Shown one piece after another: positions 8,423 to 16,862 of a stretch of DNA of 57,667 nucleotides. A program made the translations under genes and the position numbers. The notes under the pieces were generated by a model. It was not told where the DNA came from. It was given only the letters and a program-made list of their open reading frames with translations, and did no database searches. This DNA comes from Ferruginibacter sp. (GTDB taxonomy: Bacteria; Bacteroidota; Bacteroidia; Chitinophagales; Chitinophagaceae): the NCBI GenBank assembly GCA_013141435.1, contig JABFQZ010000033.1, forward strand, positions 1 through 57,667, given 5' to 3'. The stretch's first letter is position 1, and each line of letters opens with the position of its first letter.

Positions 8423-9583
8423 ATGCAAACAGCAGATTTAACCAATGTAAAAAACTTTGAATACTCCGAAACAACAAAAATATTTAGCGGAGCACAAGAT
8501 TTTTTGCCAATAAATGGCACCGATTATGTAGAGCTATATGTAGGCAATGCAAAGCAAGCAGCACACTTTTATAAAACAGCATTTGGCTTTCAAGACCTAG
8601 CTTATGCAGGCTTAGAAACAGGCAATAAAGAATATTGCTCTTATGTATTACAGCAAGGAAAAATACGGTTGGTACTAACTTCACCTTTCAATCCAGCAAG
8701 CGATATATCTGTACATTTAACAAAGCATGGCGATGGAGTAAAAGTAATTGCTCTATGGGTAAATGATGCCTACGATGCTTTTGAACAAACAGTTTCAAGA
8801 GGTGCTAAACCTTATTTACAGCCCGAAACTATCGAAAATAAAGATGGAATTATTAAAAGATCTGGAATACATACTTACGGCGACACAGTACATATATTTA
8901 TAGAAAGAAAAAATTATAGTGGAATATTTTTGCCAGGTTTTGAAAAATTAGAAACAGAGTATAAGCCAATACCAACAGGTTTAAAATATATAGATCACAT
9001 GGTAGGAAATGTAGAACTTGGAGCAATGAATAAGTGGAGCAATTTTTATGGAAATGTAATGGGTTTTTTTAATTTAGTAACCTTCGATGATAAAGATATA
9101 TCTACCGAATACACTGCATTAATGAGCAAAGTAATGAGTAACGGTAATGGTTTTATAAAATTCCCTTTAAACGAACCTGCAAAAGGAAAAAAGAAATCGC
9201 AAATAGAAGAATATCTTGATTTTTATAAAGGAGCAGGTTGCCAACATATTGCTGTAGCTACCGATGATATTGTATTTACCATTTCGGAAATGCGAAAAAG
9301 AGGAGTAGAGTTTTTATATGTACCAGGCTCATATTATGATACTGTAAAAAATAGGGTAGGAATTATTGAAGAAGATTTAGATGAATTAAAAAAATGGGGC
9401 ATAATGGTTGACAGAGATGAAGAAGGATATTTGCTACAAATATTTACAAAACCAGTAGAAGATAGACCAACTTTATTTTTTGAAATAATACAACGCAAAG
9501 GTGCAAAAAGTTTTGGTAAAGGTAATTTTCAGGCATTGTTTGAGAGTATAGAAGCAGAACAAGCTAAAAGAGGTACATTATAA
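8423..9583 (+). CDS. hpd: 4-hydroxyphenylpyruvate dioxygenase
   Basis: A 386-residue Fe(II) enzyme of the vicinal-oxygen-chelate fold that converts 4-hydroxyphenylpyruvate to homogentisate, the substrate of the upstream hmgA product. Two VOC halves are seen (about 30-160 and 187-360). Likely iron ligands are H192 (Y-I-D-H-M-V-G-N-V), H275 (G-C-Q-H-I-A) and E354 (F-F-E-I-I-Q-R-K-G). A 94-bp spacer precedes it and holds CTTTGTG motifs and a poly-A stretch next to the ATG; a TATGTTTG at 8341-8348 could be a -7 box but lacks a clear partner. Confidence 0.96.
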   Translation: MQTADLTNVKNFEYSETTKIFSGAQDFLPINGTDYVELYVGNAKQAAHFYKTAFGFQDLAYAGLETGNKEYCSYVLQQGKIRLVLTSPFNPASDISVHLTKHGDGVKVIALWVNDAYDAFEQTVSRGAKPYLQPETIENKDGIIKRSGIHTYGDTVHIFIERKNYSGIFLPGFEKLETEYKPIPTGLKYIDHMVGNVELGAMNKWSNFYGNVMGFFNLVTFDDKDISTEYTALMSKVMSNGNGFIKFPLNEPAKGKKKSQIEEYLDFYKGAGCQHIAVATDDIVFTISEMRKRGVEFLYVPGSYYDTVKNRVGIIEEDLDELKKWGIMVDRDEEGYLLQIFTKPVEDRPTLFFEIIQRKGAKSFGKGNFQALFESIEAEQAKRGTL

Positions 9584-9590
9584 AAAAAAT

Positions 9591-10829
9591 ATGCAATTTA
9601 AAAATATAGAATTACTTGCGCCTGCAGGCTCTTTCGAATCGTTAATGGCAGCTATTCAAGCAGGTGCTAATGCCATTTATTTTGGTGTGGAGCAGTTAAA
9701 TATGAGATCTAGATCTTCTGTAAATTTTTCTATTGATGATTTATGTGAAATATCTAAAATTTGCAAAGAGCATGAAGTAAAAGCATACTTAACATTAAAC
9801 ACCATTGTATATGATCATGATATAAGTTTAATGAAAAGTATTGTAGATGCAGCAAAGGCCAACAATATTAATGCCGTTATTGCAGCAGATTTAGCAGTAA
9901 TGAATTATGCTAAAAAAATCGGATTACCTGTTCATATTTCTACTCAAGCTAATATTACTAATATTGATACCGTAGAATTTTATGCCAATTATGCCGATGT
10001 AGTAGTAACCTCAAGAGAGCTAAGTTTATTGCAAGTAAAAACATTGCACAAAAAAATAATACGCAATAATATAAAAGGACCAAATGGCGAAATTATAAAA
10101 ATTGAAATTTTTGCTCACGGAGCTTTGTGTATGGCTGTTTCGGGCAAATGTTATTTAAGTTTACATAGCAATTTTGCATCGGCAAATAGAGGAGCTTGCA
10201 TACAAAATTGCAGAAAAAGTTATATAGTAACAGATAAAGAAGATGGAGTAGAATTAGAAATAGATAACGAATATATAATGTCTGCCAAAGATCTATGTAC
10301 AATAAGTTTTTTAGATAAAATTTTAGAAGCTGGTGTAAGTGTATTAAAAATTGAAGGCCGAGGCAGAAGTGCAGATTATGTATATACAGTAACACAATGT
10401 TATAGACAAGCAATAGACTCAATGCAAAATAATGAATTTACACAAGAGAAAGTAGATATTTGGCTTCAAAAACTTGCAACAGTATATAATAGAGGTTTTT
10501 GGGATGGCTATTATTTAGGAAAAAAAATGGGAGAGTGGAGTAACCAATACGGATCGCAAGCTACAAAAAGAAAAATTTATATAGGCAAGGGAATAAAATA
10601 TTTTGATAAAATAAATGTAGCCGAATTTTTTATGGAAGCCAACAATTTATCTGTAGGCGACGAAATAATTATTTCTGGACCAACTACTGGTTATATACAA
10701 ACAAATATAAATCAAATAATGTTTGATAATAAAGAAGTAAAGAGCGTAAATAAAGGAGATAGTTTTTCGATAAAAATAGAAAACAAAATACGCCCTTCTG
10801 ATAAATTATATAAATTAATAGATGCATAG
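9591..10829 (+). CDS. U32 family protein, TrhP-like (probable tRNA hydroxylation enzyme)
   Basis: A 412-residue U32 protein: N-terminal L-L-A-P-A-G-S-F-E-S TIM-barrel start, H-I-S-T-Q-A-N, S-R-E-L-S-L, H-G-A-L-C-M-A-V-S-G-K-C and G-A-C-I-Q-N-C-R cysteine motifs (four Cys likely holding an Fe-S cluster), L-K-I-E-G-R, then a C-terminal barrel. The motif order matches E. coli TrhP (YegQ), which makes 5-hydroxyuridine at tRNA position 34 using prephenate. The old label is collagenase-like protease. It begins 7 bp after hpd and its stop abuts the ferredoxin start, a pairing that fits an Fe-S-dependent hydroxylation role. TrhP versus another U32 subgroup is not settled by eye. Confidence 0.8.
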   Translation: MQFKNIELLAPAGSFESLMAAIQAGANAIYFGVEQLNMRSRSSVNFSIDDLCEISKICKEHEVKAYLTLNTIVYDHDISLMKSIVDAAKANNINAVIAADLAVMNYAKKIGLPVHISTQANITNIDTVEFYANYADVVVTSRELSLLQVKTLHKKIIRNNIKGPNGEIIKIEIFAHGALCMAVSGKCYLSLHSNFASANRGACIQNCRKSYIVTDKEDGVELEIDNEYIMSAKDLCTISFLDKILEAGVSVLKIEGRGRSADYVYTVTQCYRQAIDSMQNNEFTQEKVDIWLQKLATVYNRGFWDGYYLGKKMGEWSNQYGSQATKRKIYIGKGIKYFDKINVAEFFMEANNLSVGDEIIISGPTTGYIQTNINQIMFDNKEVKSVNKGDSFSIKIENKIRPSDKLYKLIDA

Positions 10830-11057
10830 ATGATAAGAGTAATACAACAACGAATAAAATGTATTGGCTGCAATGCTTGTGTAGAAGCAGCAATGCATAG
10901 ATGGAGGGTTTCTAAAAAAGATGGTAGATGTACATTAATAGGTGCAAAAGAAAAAAGAGGATTTTTTAAAATTATTTTGGAAGATGATGAGTATGAAGCC
11001 AATAAAATTGCTGCCAATAATTGCCCAGTAAAAATTATTAAAGTTGAAAAAATTTAA
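10830..11057 (+). CDS. small 4Fe-4S ferredoxin
   Basis: A 75-residue protein with C-I-G-C-N-A-C near the N-terminus (C11, C14, C17) and N-C-P-V-K near the C-terminus, enough for one 4Fe-4S cluster of the monocluster ferredoxin type. Its ATG directly follows the U32 stop codon, so it is very probably co-translated and may feed electrons or serve Fe-S supply to the U32 enzyme. An unusual M-H-R-W-R segment follows the first motif. Confidence 0.85.
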   Translation: MIRVIQQRIKCIGCNACVEAAMHRWRVSKKDGRCTLIGAKEKRGFFKIILEDDEYEANKIAANNCPVKIIKVEKI

Positions 11058-11066
11058 AATTAAGAG

Positions 11067-12443
11067 ATGAAATTTAAAACAATTATAGAACCATTTCGAA
11101 TTAAAAGTGTTGAGCCTATAACTATGAGTACCCAAGCTCAAAGAGAAAATTTTTTAAAAAAAGCTCACTATAACCCTTTTTTATTAAAAGCCGAAGAAGT
11201 AATAATTGATTTATTAACTGATAGCGGTACAGGAGCAATGAGTAGTAATCAATGGGCTGCAATGATGCAAGGCGACGAATCGTATGCAGGAGCTAGAAGT
11301 TGGGGAAAATTTGAATCTACTATTATAGATTTAACAGGTATGCCATATATATTGCCTACACACCAGGGTAGAGCAGCAGAACGTATTTTATATTCGCATA
11401 TAGGTGGAAAAGGAAAAACATTTATAAGCAATACCCATTTTGATACTACAAGAGCCAATATTGAATATAGTGGAGCTAAAGCAATCGATATACCAGTAAT
11501 AGAAGCTTCAGAAAGTATTTCCGATTATCCATTTAAGGGAAATATGGACACAAAAAAATTGGAAGAAATAATTGCAGCATCAAAAAAAGAAAATATAGCA
11601 GCAGTAATACTAACAGTAACAAATAATAGTGGTGGTGGTCAAGCAGTAAGTATGCAAAATGCAAAAAAAGTGAGTAGCATTTGTAAAAAGCATAAAATTT
11701 TATTTGTATTAGATTGTTGTAGAATAGCAGAAAATAGTTATTTCATAAATAAAAATGAAAAAGAGTATAGCACAAAATCGTACAAAGAAATAGCTCAAGA
11801 AATGTTTTCATTAGCCGATGCAGCCATTATGAGTGCTAAAAAAGATGCGCTTGTAAACATGGGTGGTTTTTTAACACTACGAAAAAAATCTTTGGCCGAT
11901 GAATGTACACAATTATTAATAATTACCGAAGGCTTTACAACTTATGGAGGTTTATCTGGTAGAGATATGGAAGCCATTGCAGTAGGATTGAAAGAAGTAT
12001 TTGAACCAGATTATTTGAATTATAGAATAACAAGTACTAAATATTTGGGAGAAAAAATAATGGAAAAAGGAATATCAATAAAATATCCTGTTGGTGGTCA
12101 TGCAGTGTATATAGATGCTCAAAAATTGTACCCACATATCCCAGTACACCAATATCCTGGCCAAGCATTGGTATGCGAATTGTATCGTATTGGAGGTATA
12201 AGAAGTGTAGAAATAGGATCGGTAATGTTTGGAAAATACGATAAAAAAGGGAAATTAATACCCTCCTCACAAGAGCTTGTACGTTTAGCAATACCACGTA
12301 GGGTATATACTCAATCTCATATTGATTATGTTATTGAAGTATTTGATGAAATAGTAAAAAATAAAGAAAACGTAAAGGGAATTAAAATTGTGAAAGAACC
12401 TCAGTTTTTGCGTCATTTCACTTCACATTTTTTACCAGTATAA
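11067..12443 (+). CDS. tnaA: tryptophanase (beta-eliminating lyase of the TnaA/TPL family)
   Basis: A 458-residue PLP enzyme. Family landmarks: E-P-F-R-I near residue 8, L-L-T-D-S-G-T-G-A (49-57), P-T-H-Q-G-R (97-102), and the PLP lysine K259 in S-A-K-K-D-A-L-V. Tryptophanase cleaves Trp to indole, pyruvate and ammonia; tyrosine phenol-lyase is the close relative. Two substrate-discriminating positions favour tryptophanase: D126 (F-D-T-T, Thr in TPL) and I383 (V-E-I-G, Arg in TPL). It starts 9 bp after the ferredoxin gene. No tnaC-like leader peptide or adjacent permease is seen. Confidence 0.88.
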   Translation: MKFKTIIEPFRIKSVEPITMSTQAQRENFLKKAHYNPFLLKAEEVIIDLLTDSGTGAMSSNQWAAMMQGDESYAGARSWGKFESTIIDLTGMPYILPTHQGRAAERILYSHIGGKGKTFISNTHFDTTRANIEYSGAKAIDIPVIEASESISDYPFKGNMDTKKLEEIIAASKKENIAAVILTVTNNSGGGQAVSMQNAKKVSSICKKHKILFVLDCCRIAENSYFINKNEKEYSTKSYKEIAQEMFSLADAAIMSAKKDALVNMGGFLTLRKKSLADECTQLLIITEGFTTYGGLSGRDMEAIAVGLKEVFEPDYLNYRITSTKYLGEKIMEKGISIKYPVGGHAVYIDAQKLYPHIPVHQYPGQALVCELYRIGGIRSVEIGSVMFGKYDKKGKLIPSSQELVRLAIPRRVYTQSHIDYVIEVFDEIVKNKENVKGIKIVKEPQFLRHFTSHFLPV

Positions 12444-12451
12444 TTTTTAAG

Positions 12452-12910
12452 ATGCAGAAAGTAAGGGTAACAAAAATATTTACTTTTGATATGGCACATG
12501 CTTTGTATGGCTACGATGGGGCATGTAAAAATATACATGGGCATACTTATCAATTAAGCATTACCATAAAAGGAAACGTACTGGAAAATAGCTATAGCTC
12601 TAAAGATGGTATGGTGGTAGATTTTACAGACCTAAAAAATATTGTATGCAAAAACGTTACAAATATATTTGACCATGCTTTGGTTTTAAATGAAAATGCA
12701 AAGCCACATAAACAATTAGAAAATACTTTACGGGCACAATTTGATAAAATTATATATTTGCCAAGGCAACCAACCTGCGAAAACTTATTACTACATTTTA
12801 AAAATATCTTAGCACCTTTACTAAATATTGAAAATTTAATTTTGCAATATTTAAAATTATCCGAAACTCCTACCTCTTATTCCGAATGGAGTGTAGAAGA
12901 TAATTTATAA
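12452..12910 (+). CDS. 6-pyruvoyl-tetrahydropterin synthase / 6-carboxytetrahydropterin synthase (QueD) family
   Basis: A 152-residue T-fold enzyme. Zinc ligands are H16 (F-D-M-A-H-A-L), H29 and H31 (I-H-G-H-T-Y), and the catalytic Cys is C25 in C-K-N-I-H-G-H. The family makes either 6-carboxytetrahydropterin for queuosine or pyruvoyl-pterin for biopterin; the Cys-x3-HGH spacing does not separate these. No queC/queE genes are nearby. Its place at the end of an aromatic amino-acid block, 8 bp after tnaA, would also fit a pterin cofactor for phenylalanine hydroxylase, but that enzyme is not in the window. Confidence 0.88.
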   Translation: MQKVRVTKIFTFDMAHALYGYDGACKNIHGHTYQLSITIKGNVLENSYSSKDGMVVDFTDLKNIVCKNVTNIFDHALVLNENAKPHKQLENTLRAQFDKIIYLPRQPTCENLLLHFKNILAPLLNIENLILQYLKLSETPTSYSEWSVEDNL

Positions 12911-13018
12911 TTTTTTTATTGTGTGATATATGTTACTTTTTATTAAAACAATGCAATATATTTTTGCTTTATTAAAAGATAAAAAGGTATTAATATCACT
13001 AACTTAAAATTTAAAAAA

Positions 13019-14428
13019 ATGAAAGTAGAACAAATTTATACAGGCTGTATAGCACATGCAGCTTATTATGTAGAAAACAATGGCGAAGCAGCTATTTTTG
13101 ATCCATTACGTGAAGTACAACCGTATATAGATAAAGCAATAAGCAATAACGCAAAAATTAAGTATGTTTTTCTTACACATTTTCATGCCGATTTTGTAAG
13201 TGGACACTTAGATTTGGCAAAAAAAACTGGTGCACAAATTGTATATGGTCCTACAGCAAACCCAGCTTACGAAATTGTAAAAGCTACCGATGTGCAAATA
13301 TTTAAAGTAGGAGATTATAGCATTAAAGTAATACACACTCCAGGCCATACAATGGAAAGTACAACTTATATGTTAATAGATGAAAACCAACATGAGCATG
13401 GTATAATTAGCGGCGATACATTATTTATAGGCGATGTAGGCAGACCAGATTTGGCGCAACATGTGATAGCAGATTTGACCGAAGAAAAATTGGCTCGTCA
13501 TTTATATCAATCTTTACATAATAAAATTTTGCCTTTGAGCAACGATTTAATAGTTTATCCTAACCATGGTGCAGGTAGTGCATGTGGCAAAAATATGAGC
13601 AAAGAAACTACCGATACTTTAGGCCATCAAAAAGAAGTAAACTATGCATTACAACCAATGACGGAAGATGAATTTGTTAAAACAATTCTTACTGGGCTTA
13701 CACCACCTCCAGGCTATTTCCCTAAAAATGTATTGATGAACATACAAGGTTACGAAAGTTTAGATACAGTAATGGAAAGAGGTAAACATGCTTTAAATGC
13801 TGATGCATTTGAACTAACTGCCAACGAAACAAATGCCTTGGTGTTAGATACAAGAGATGCAAATGATTTTGCAAAAGGCTTTATACCAAACAGTATAAAT
13901 ATAGGCTTAGAAGGAAGTTTTGCACAATGGGTAGGCGAAATGGTTTCTGACATAAAACAAGAAATACTTTTAGTAACAGATAAAGGAAACGAAGAAGAAG
14001 CAATTATTAGATTGTCAAGAGTAGGGTACGATTGTACAATTGGGTATTTAGATGGAGGTTTTGAAACTTGGAAAAATGCTGGTAAAGAAGTAGATACTGT
14101 TACTAGAATTACCGCCGAAGATTTTGAAAAAAATTTTGCAGGAAAACAACCGGTATTTGATGTACGCAAAAAAAGCGAATATGCAAGTGAGCATTTATTA
14201 GAGTCAAACAATGTTCCTTTAAATGAAATAAATAATCATTTAGCAGAATTTCCAAAAGACAAACCATTTGTTTTGCATTGTGCAGGAGGTTATAGAAGTA
14301 TGATAGCAGCATCTATTTTAAAACAAAGAGGTTGGAATAATTTTGTAGATGTAAATACAGGCTTTGCAGGTATAGCAAAAACTGCTGTTGCAAAGTCAGA
14401 ATATATTTGTCCGAGTACTATGTTATAA
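13019..14428 (+). CDS. persulfide dioxygenase-rhodanese fusion (MBL fold, two rhodanese domains)
   Basis: A 469-residue protein. Residues 1-240 are an ETHE1-like metallo-beta-lactamase domain with T-H-F-H-A-D-F-V-S-G-H (H54, H56, D58, H63) and H-T-P-G-H-T. Two rhodanese domains follow: the first (about 265-355) lacks a catalytic cysteine (I-L-L-V-T-D-K-G replaces the loop), the second (about 360-460) has C421 in H-C-A-G-G-Y-R-S. Such fusions oxidise glutathione persulfide or polysulfide to sulfite and thiosulfate in the cytoplasm. A 108-bp spacer separates it from the upstream gene; TATTTTTG at 12959-12966 could be its -7 box. Confidence 0.92.
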   Translation: MKVEQIYTGCIAHAAYYVENNGEAAIFDPLREVQPYIDKAISNNAKIKYVFLTHFHADFVSGHLDLAKKTGAQIVYGPTANPAYEIVKATDVQIFKVGDYSIKVIHTPGHTMESTTYMLIDENQHEHGIISGDTLFIGDVGRPDLAQHVIADLTEEKLARHLYQSLHNKILPLSNDLIVYPNHGAGSACGKNMSKETTDTLGHQKEVNYALQPMTEDEFVKTILTGLTPPPGYFPKNVLMNIQGYESLDTVMERGKHALNADAFELTANETNALVLDTRDANDFAKGFIPNSINIGLEGSFAQWVGEMVSDIKQEILLVTDKGNEEEAIIRLSRVGYDCTIGYLDGGFETWKNAGKEVDTVTRITAEDFEKNFAGKQPVFDVRKKSEYASEHLLESNNVPLNEINNHLAEFPKDKPFVLHCAGGYRSMIAASILKQRGWNNFVDVNTGFAGIAKTAVAKSEYICPSTML

Positions 14429-14517
14429 TTTTTTGTATCTAAATAGGTAGAAGTTTAAAACTCAATCCATATACAAATTTTATACCAATACTATTTTATA
14501 ATTTATTTATTAAGTAA

Positions 14518-14550
14518 AACACCTGCTAGCAATATAACCTAGCAGGTGTT
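14518..14550 (+). terminator. strong hairpin terminator between convergent genes
   Basis: Perfect 12-bp inverted repeat, AACACCTGCTAG (14518-14529) and CTAGCAGGTGTT (14539-14550), with a 9-base loop. T-rich tracts lie on both outer sides, so it may serve the MBL-rhodanese gene and the converging methyltransferase. Confidence 0.85.
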
Positions 14551-14627
14551 TCATTTTATAATCCCATCTGGGTGTACTTTACGTAACCATTGGTACAGCC
14601 CATATTTTTGTAAAATAAGTTGCAGCT

Positions 14628-15323
14628 TTATTTTACAAAAACACTACCCTCCAAATAATGCATTCTCTTACTATGAAAAATCTCTTCATATCCCCACTCT
14701 TGCAATATATGTTTTTCTAAAGGATTTATATAAATTATTGTCATCACTCTAGGGTTGTTTTCCAAACTAGTTTCTATGTTTTCCATTACACCACTCATTA
14801 TTGTATCATCAAATGGGTTAAACATAAATATACAATCCACATCATCATCAATATCAAAATAAAAAGCATCATTGTTGTTTATTTTAAATTCAGTATATGG
14901 AAAAAGCAATTGTGAAAAAGCAATATTTTCTTTAGCAATATCAAATAAATCTTTCGATAATTCTACCCCACTTATTTTATTTACAGCATAAGAGGCAGCT
15001 ACACACATAGCTCTACCTTTACCACAACCAATATCTAAAAAATGATTAAAAGTTTCCAATTTTACCTCATCAAAAAATAGCTCTAGTACATCGTACGATA
15101 CAGGCATGTATATAATTGCATGCGAAATGTCAATGCCTTTCATTTCTAAACTTTTTAAATCATCAGCACCAGTAGTGTTCAATCCATATTGTTTTTCTCC
15201 ACGTATTTCGTTGCGTAAAATATGCCATGCTATTAGTATATTCCAATTGGTAGCTAAGTAAAAAAAATATTTTAAAAATTTCATTAAAGTAGTGATGTTA
15301 AAGTAATCATTGCAAGAAAACAT
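14628..15323 (-). CDS. class I SAM-dependent methyltransferase, substrate unknown
   Basis: A 231-residue protein with SAM motif I F-L-D-I-G-C-G-K-G-R (95-104), the acidic residue of motif II in G-V-E-L-S, and a following F-M-F-N-P-F-D motif IV. Residues 15-36 are hydrophobic and aromatic, perhaps a membrane-contacting helix. Met14 is a reasonable alternative start because it gives a basic-hydrophobic N-terminus. It lies 59 bp downstream of the thiolase on the same strand. I do not recognise the substrate. Confidence 0.8.
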   Translation of the reverse strand: MFSCNDYFNITTLMKFLKYFFYLATNWNILIAWHILRNEIRGEKQYGLNTTGADDLKSLEMKGIDISHAIIYMPVSYDVLELFFDEVKLETFNHFLDIGCGKGRAMCVAASYAVNKISGVELSKDLFDIAKENIAFSQLLFPYTEFKINNNDAFYFDIDDDVDCIFMFNPFDDTIMSGVMENIETSLENNPRVMTIIYINPLEKHILQEWGYEEIFHSKRMHYLEGSVFVK

Positions 15324-15382
15324 TGCAACAATTATTGCAGAATGATTATAGTAAAAAAGAGTATTTTATTTTTTTTTGTAAG

Positions 15383-16585
15383 CTATTTACTCAAAATATT
15401 TTCATAAATAATAGCAGCACCTTGCCCTACACCTACACACATAGTGGCAAGACCATACTTGCTCTTTTGCCTTTTCATTTCATGCAATAATGTTGTAGAT
15501 ATCCGTACACCGCTGCACCCCAGCGGATGCCCAAGCGCAATAGCACCACCATTTACATTTACTTTATTGGCGTCTATTTTAAGCTCTTGTATGCAGGCAA
15601 TACTTTGCGATGCAAATGCCTCATTAAGCTCTATCAAATCTATATCATTTATAGTAAGCCCTGCACGTAGCATAGCTTTTTGAGTAGCAGGTACAGGGCC
15701 AATGCCCATTATAGCAGGCTCTACACCTACTACAGCCATACTTACAATTTTTGCAATTGGGTGCAAATTGTATTTTTTTACAGCCGCTTCGCTAGCCAAA
15801 AGCATAGCAGCAGCACCATCATTTATGCCACTACTATTACCAGCAGTAACAGTGCCATTTGCTGTAAATGCAGGTTTCAAGGATGCTAATTTTTCAATTG
15901 CCGAAACCCTTGGGTGTTCATCTTTTTCAAACAGCAATTCTGTTTTACCTTGCATAACTTTTACCCCAATTATTTCATTTGCAAATTTATTTTGCTTATC
16001 GGCAGCTACATATTTTTCTTGACTTGAAAGTGCAAATAAATCTTGCGCTTCTCTGCTAATATTATATTTTTTTGCTACATTTTCGGCAGTTTCGCCCATC
16101 GAAAATGGGTAATACATTTCACTCAAATTTTTATTTATAAAACGCCAACCCATTGTGCTATCAAATATTTGAGCATTTCTATCAAAAGCACTTGTACTTT
16201 TTGGCATTACAAAAGGTGCACGGCTCATACTTTCTACACCACATGCTATCATCAATTCGGCATCGCCACAAGCAATAGTACGAGCACTATCCATAATAGC
16301 TTGCAAGCCACTTGCACACAATCTATTTACCGTATTGCCAGCTACAGTTATAGGTAAGCCAGCAAGCAAAGCCGCCATACGAGCCACATTGCGGTTATCT
16401 TCGCCAGCTTGGTTGGCAGCGCCAGCTATTACATCTTCAATAGCATGTACATCAATATTTGGGTTGCGTTGTACAATAGCTTTTATTACATGCGCCAGCA
16501 AATCATCTGGTCTAGTACTTGCTAAAGCACCACCATACTTTCCAATTGCGGTACGTACAGTATCAATTATATAAACAGTTTCCAT
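15383..16585 (-). CDS. thiolase, 3-oxoadipyl-CoA/acetyl-CoA acyltransferase type
   Basis: A 400-residue thiolase of normal length. Nucleophile C90 in N-R-L-C-A-S-G; G-G-A-I-A-L-G-H-P-L-G-C-S-G and C-V-G-V-G-Q-G near the C-terminus hold the catalytic His and second Cys. The segments A-N-Q-A-G-E-D-N-R-N-V-A-R-M and G-W-R-F-I-N are shared with PcaF/PaaJ, the 3-oxoadipyl-CoA thiolases of aromatic degradation, so this function is favoured over FadA, though no other beta-ketoadipate or phenylacetate gene is in view. Translation begins 12 bp after a 12-codon micro-ORF. Confidence 0.88.
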   Translation of the reverse strand: METVYIIDTVRTAIGKYGGALASTRPDDLLAHVIKAIVQRNPNIDVHAIEDVIAGAANQAGEDNRNVARMAALLAGLPITVAGNTVNRLCASGLQAIMDSARTIACGDAELMIACGVESMSRAPFVMPKSTSAFDRNAQIFDSTMGWRFINKNLSEMYYPFSMGETAENVAKKYNISREAQDLFALSSQEKYVAADKQNKFANEIIGVKVMQGKTELLFEKDEHPRVSAIEKLASLKPAFTANGTVTAGNSSGINDGAAAMLLASEAAVKKYNLHPIAKIVSMAVVGVEPAIMGIGPVPATQKAMLRAGLTINDIDLIELNEAFASQSIACIQELKIDANKVNVNGGAIALGHPLGCSGVRISTTLLHEMKRQKSKYGLATMCVGVGQGAAIIYENILSK

Positions 16586-16597
16586 ACAATGTTATTT

Positions 16598-16636
16598 TTA
16601 TTTTTTTTGTCCAAGCCAAACAGCTTTGGGCATCAT
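16598..16636 (-). other. micro-ORF upstream of the thiolase gene
   Basis: Minus-strand ATG-ATG start encoding M-M-P-K-A-V-W-L-G-Q-K-K then TAA, ending 12 bp before the thiolase ATG. A second minus-strand ATGATGCC at 16677-16684 starts a 9-codon frame. Could be a leader peptide, but frames this short arise by chance. Confidence 0.2.
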
Positions 16637-16740
16637 CGTTGTGTCACTCACTTCAGCGGCATACCATTAGGCATCATTTATAAAAGCTTAAAAACAAATA
16701 TAAAGGCAAAGTTAAACTAAAAAATAATCAATACTAAAGC

Positions 16741-16795
16741 CACACTTTTGTTTCAAACCAAAAGTTTGAAACACTGTGAAAATAAAATAAGAATT
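16741..16795 (+). repeat. intergenic hairpin repeat, copy A
   Basis: Begins CACACTTTTGTTT and contains the perfect 9-bp inverted repeat GTTTCAAAC/GTTTGAAAC (16750-16758, 16764-16772), ending ATAAAATAAGAATT. It aligns without gaps to copy B at 17963-18017, in the same orientation on the other side of rlmN. Confidence 0.6.
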
Positions 16796-16825
16796 AACTT
16801 TTTTTGGACCGACTAAATATCAACC

Positions 16826-16858
16826 TTGCAATGAGATAATACTGCTTTACTATCTTTG
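16826..16858 (+). promoter_or_regulatory. Bacteroidota-type promoter of rlmN
   Basis: TATCTTTG (16851-16858) matches the -7 box TAnnTTTG; TTG at 16826-16828 lies 22 bp upstream as -33 element. The rlmN ATG begins only 5 bases after the box, so the expected start of transcription falls at or next to the A of the start codon. Confidence 0.7.
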
Positions 16859-16862
16859 CACC

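Noticed and set aside
11067..12443. Tyrosine phenol-lyase call
   Set aside because: The positions that mark TPL (Thr and Arg) are Asp126 and Ile383 here, as in tryptophanase.
13750..14211. 153-codon minus-strand frame
   Set aside because: Shadow of the rhodanese domains of the persulfide dioxygenase fusion.
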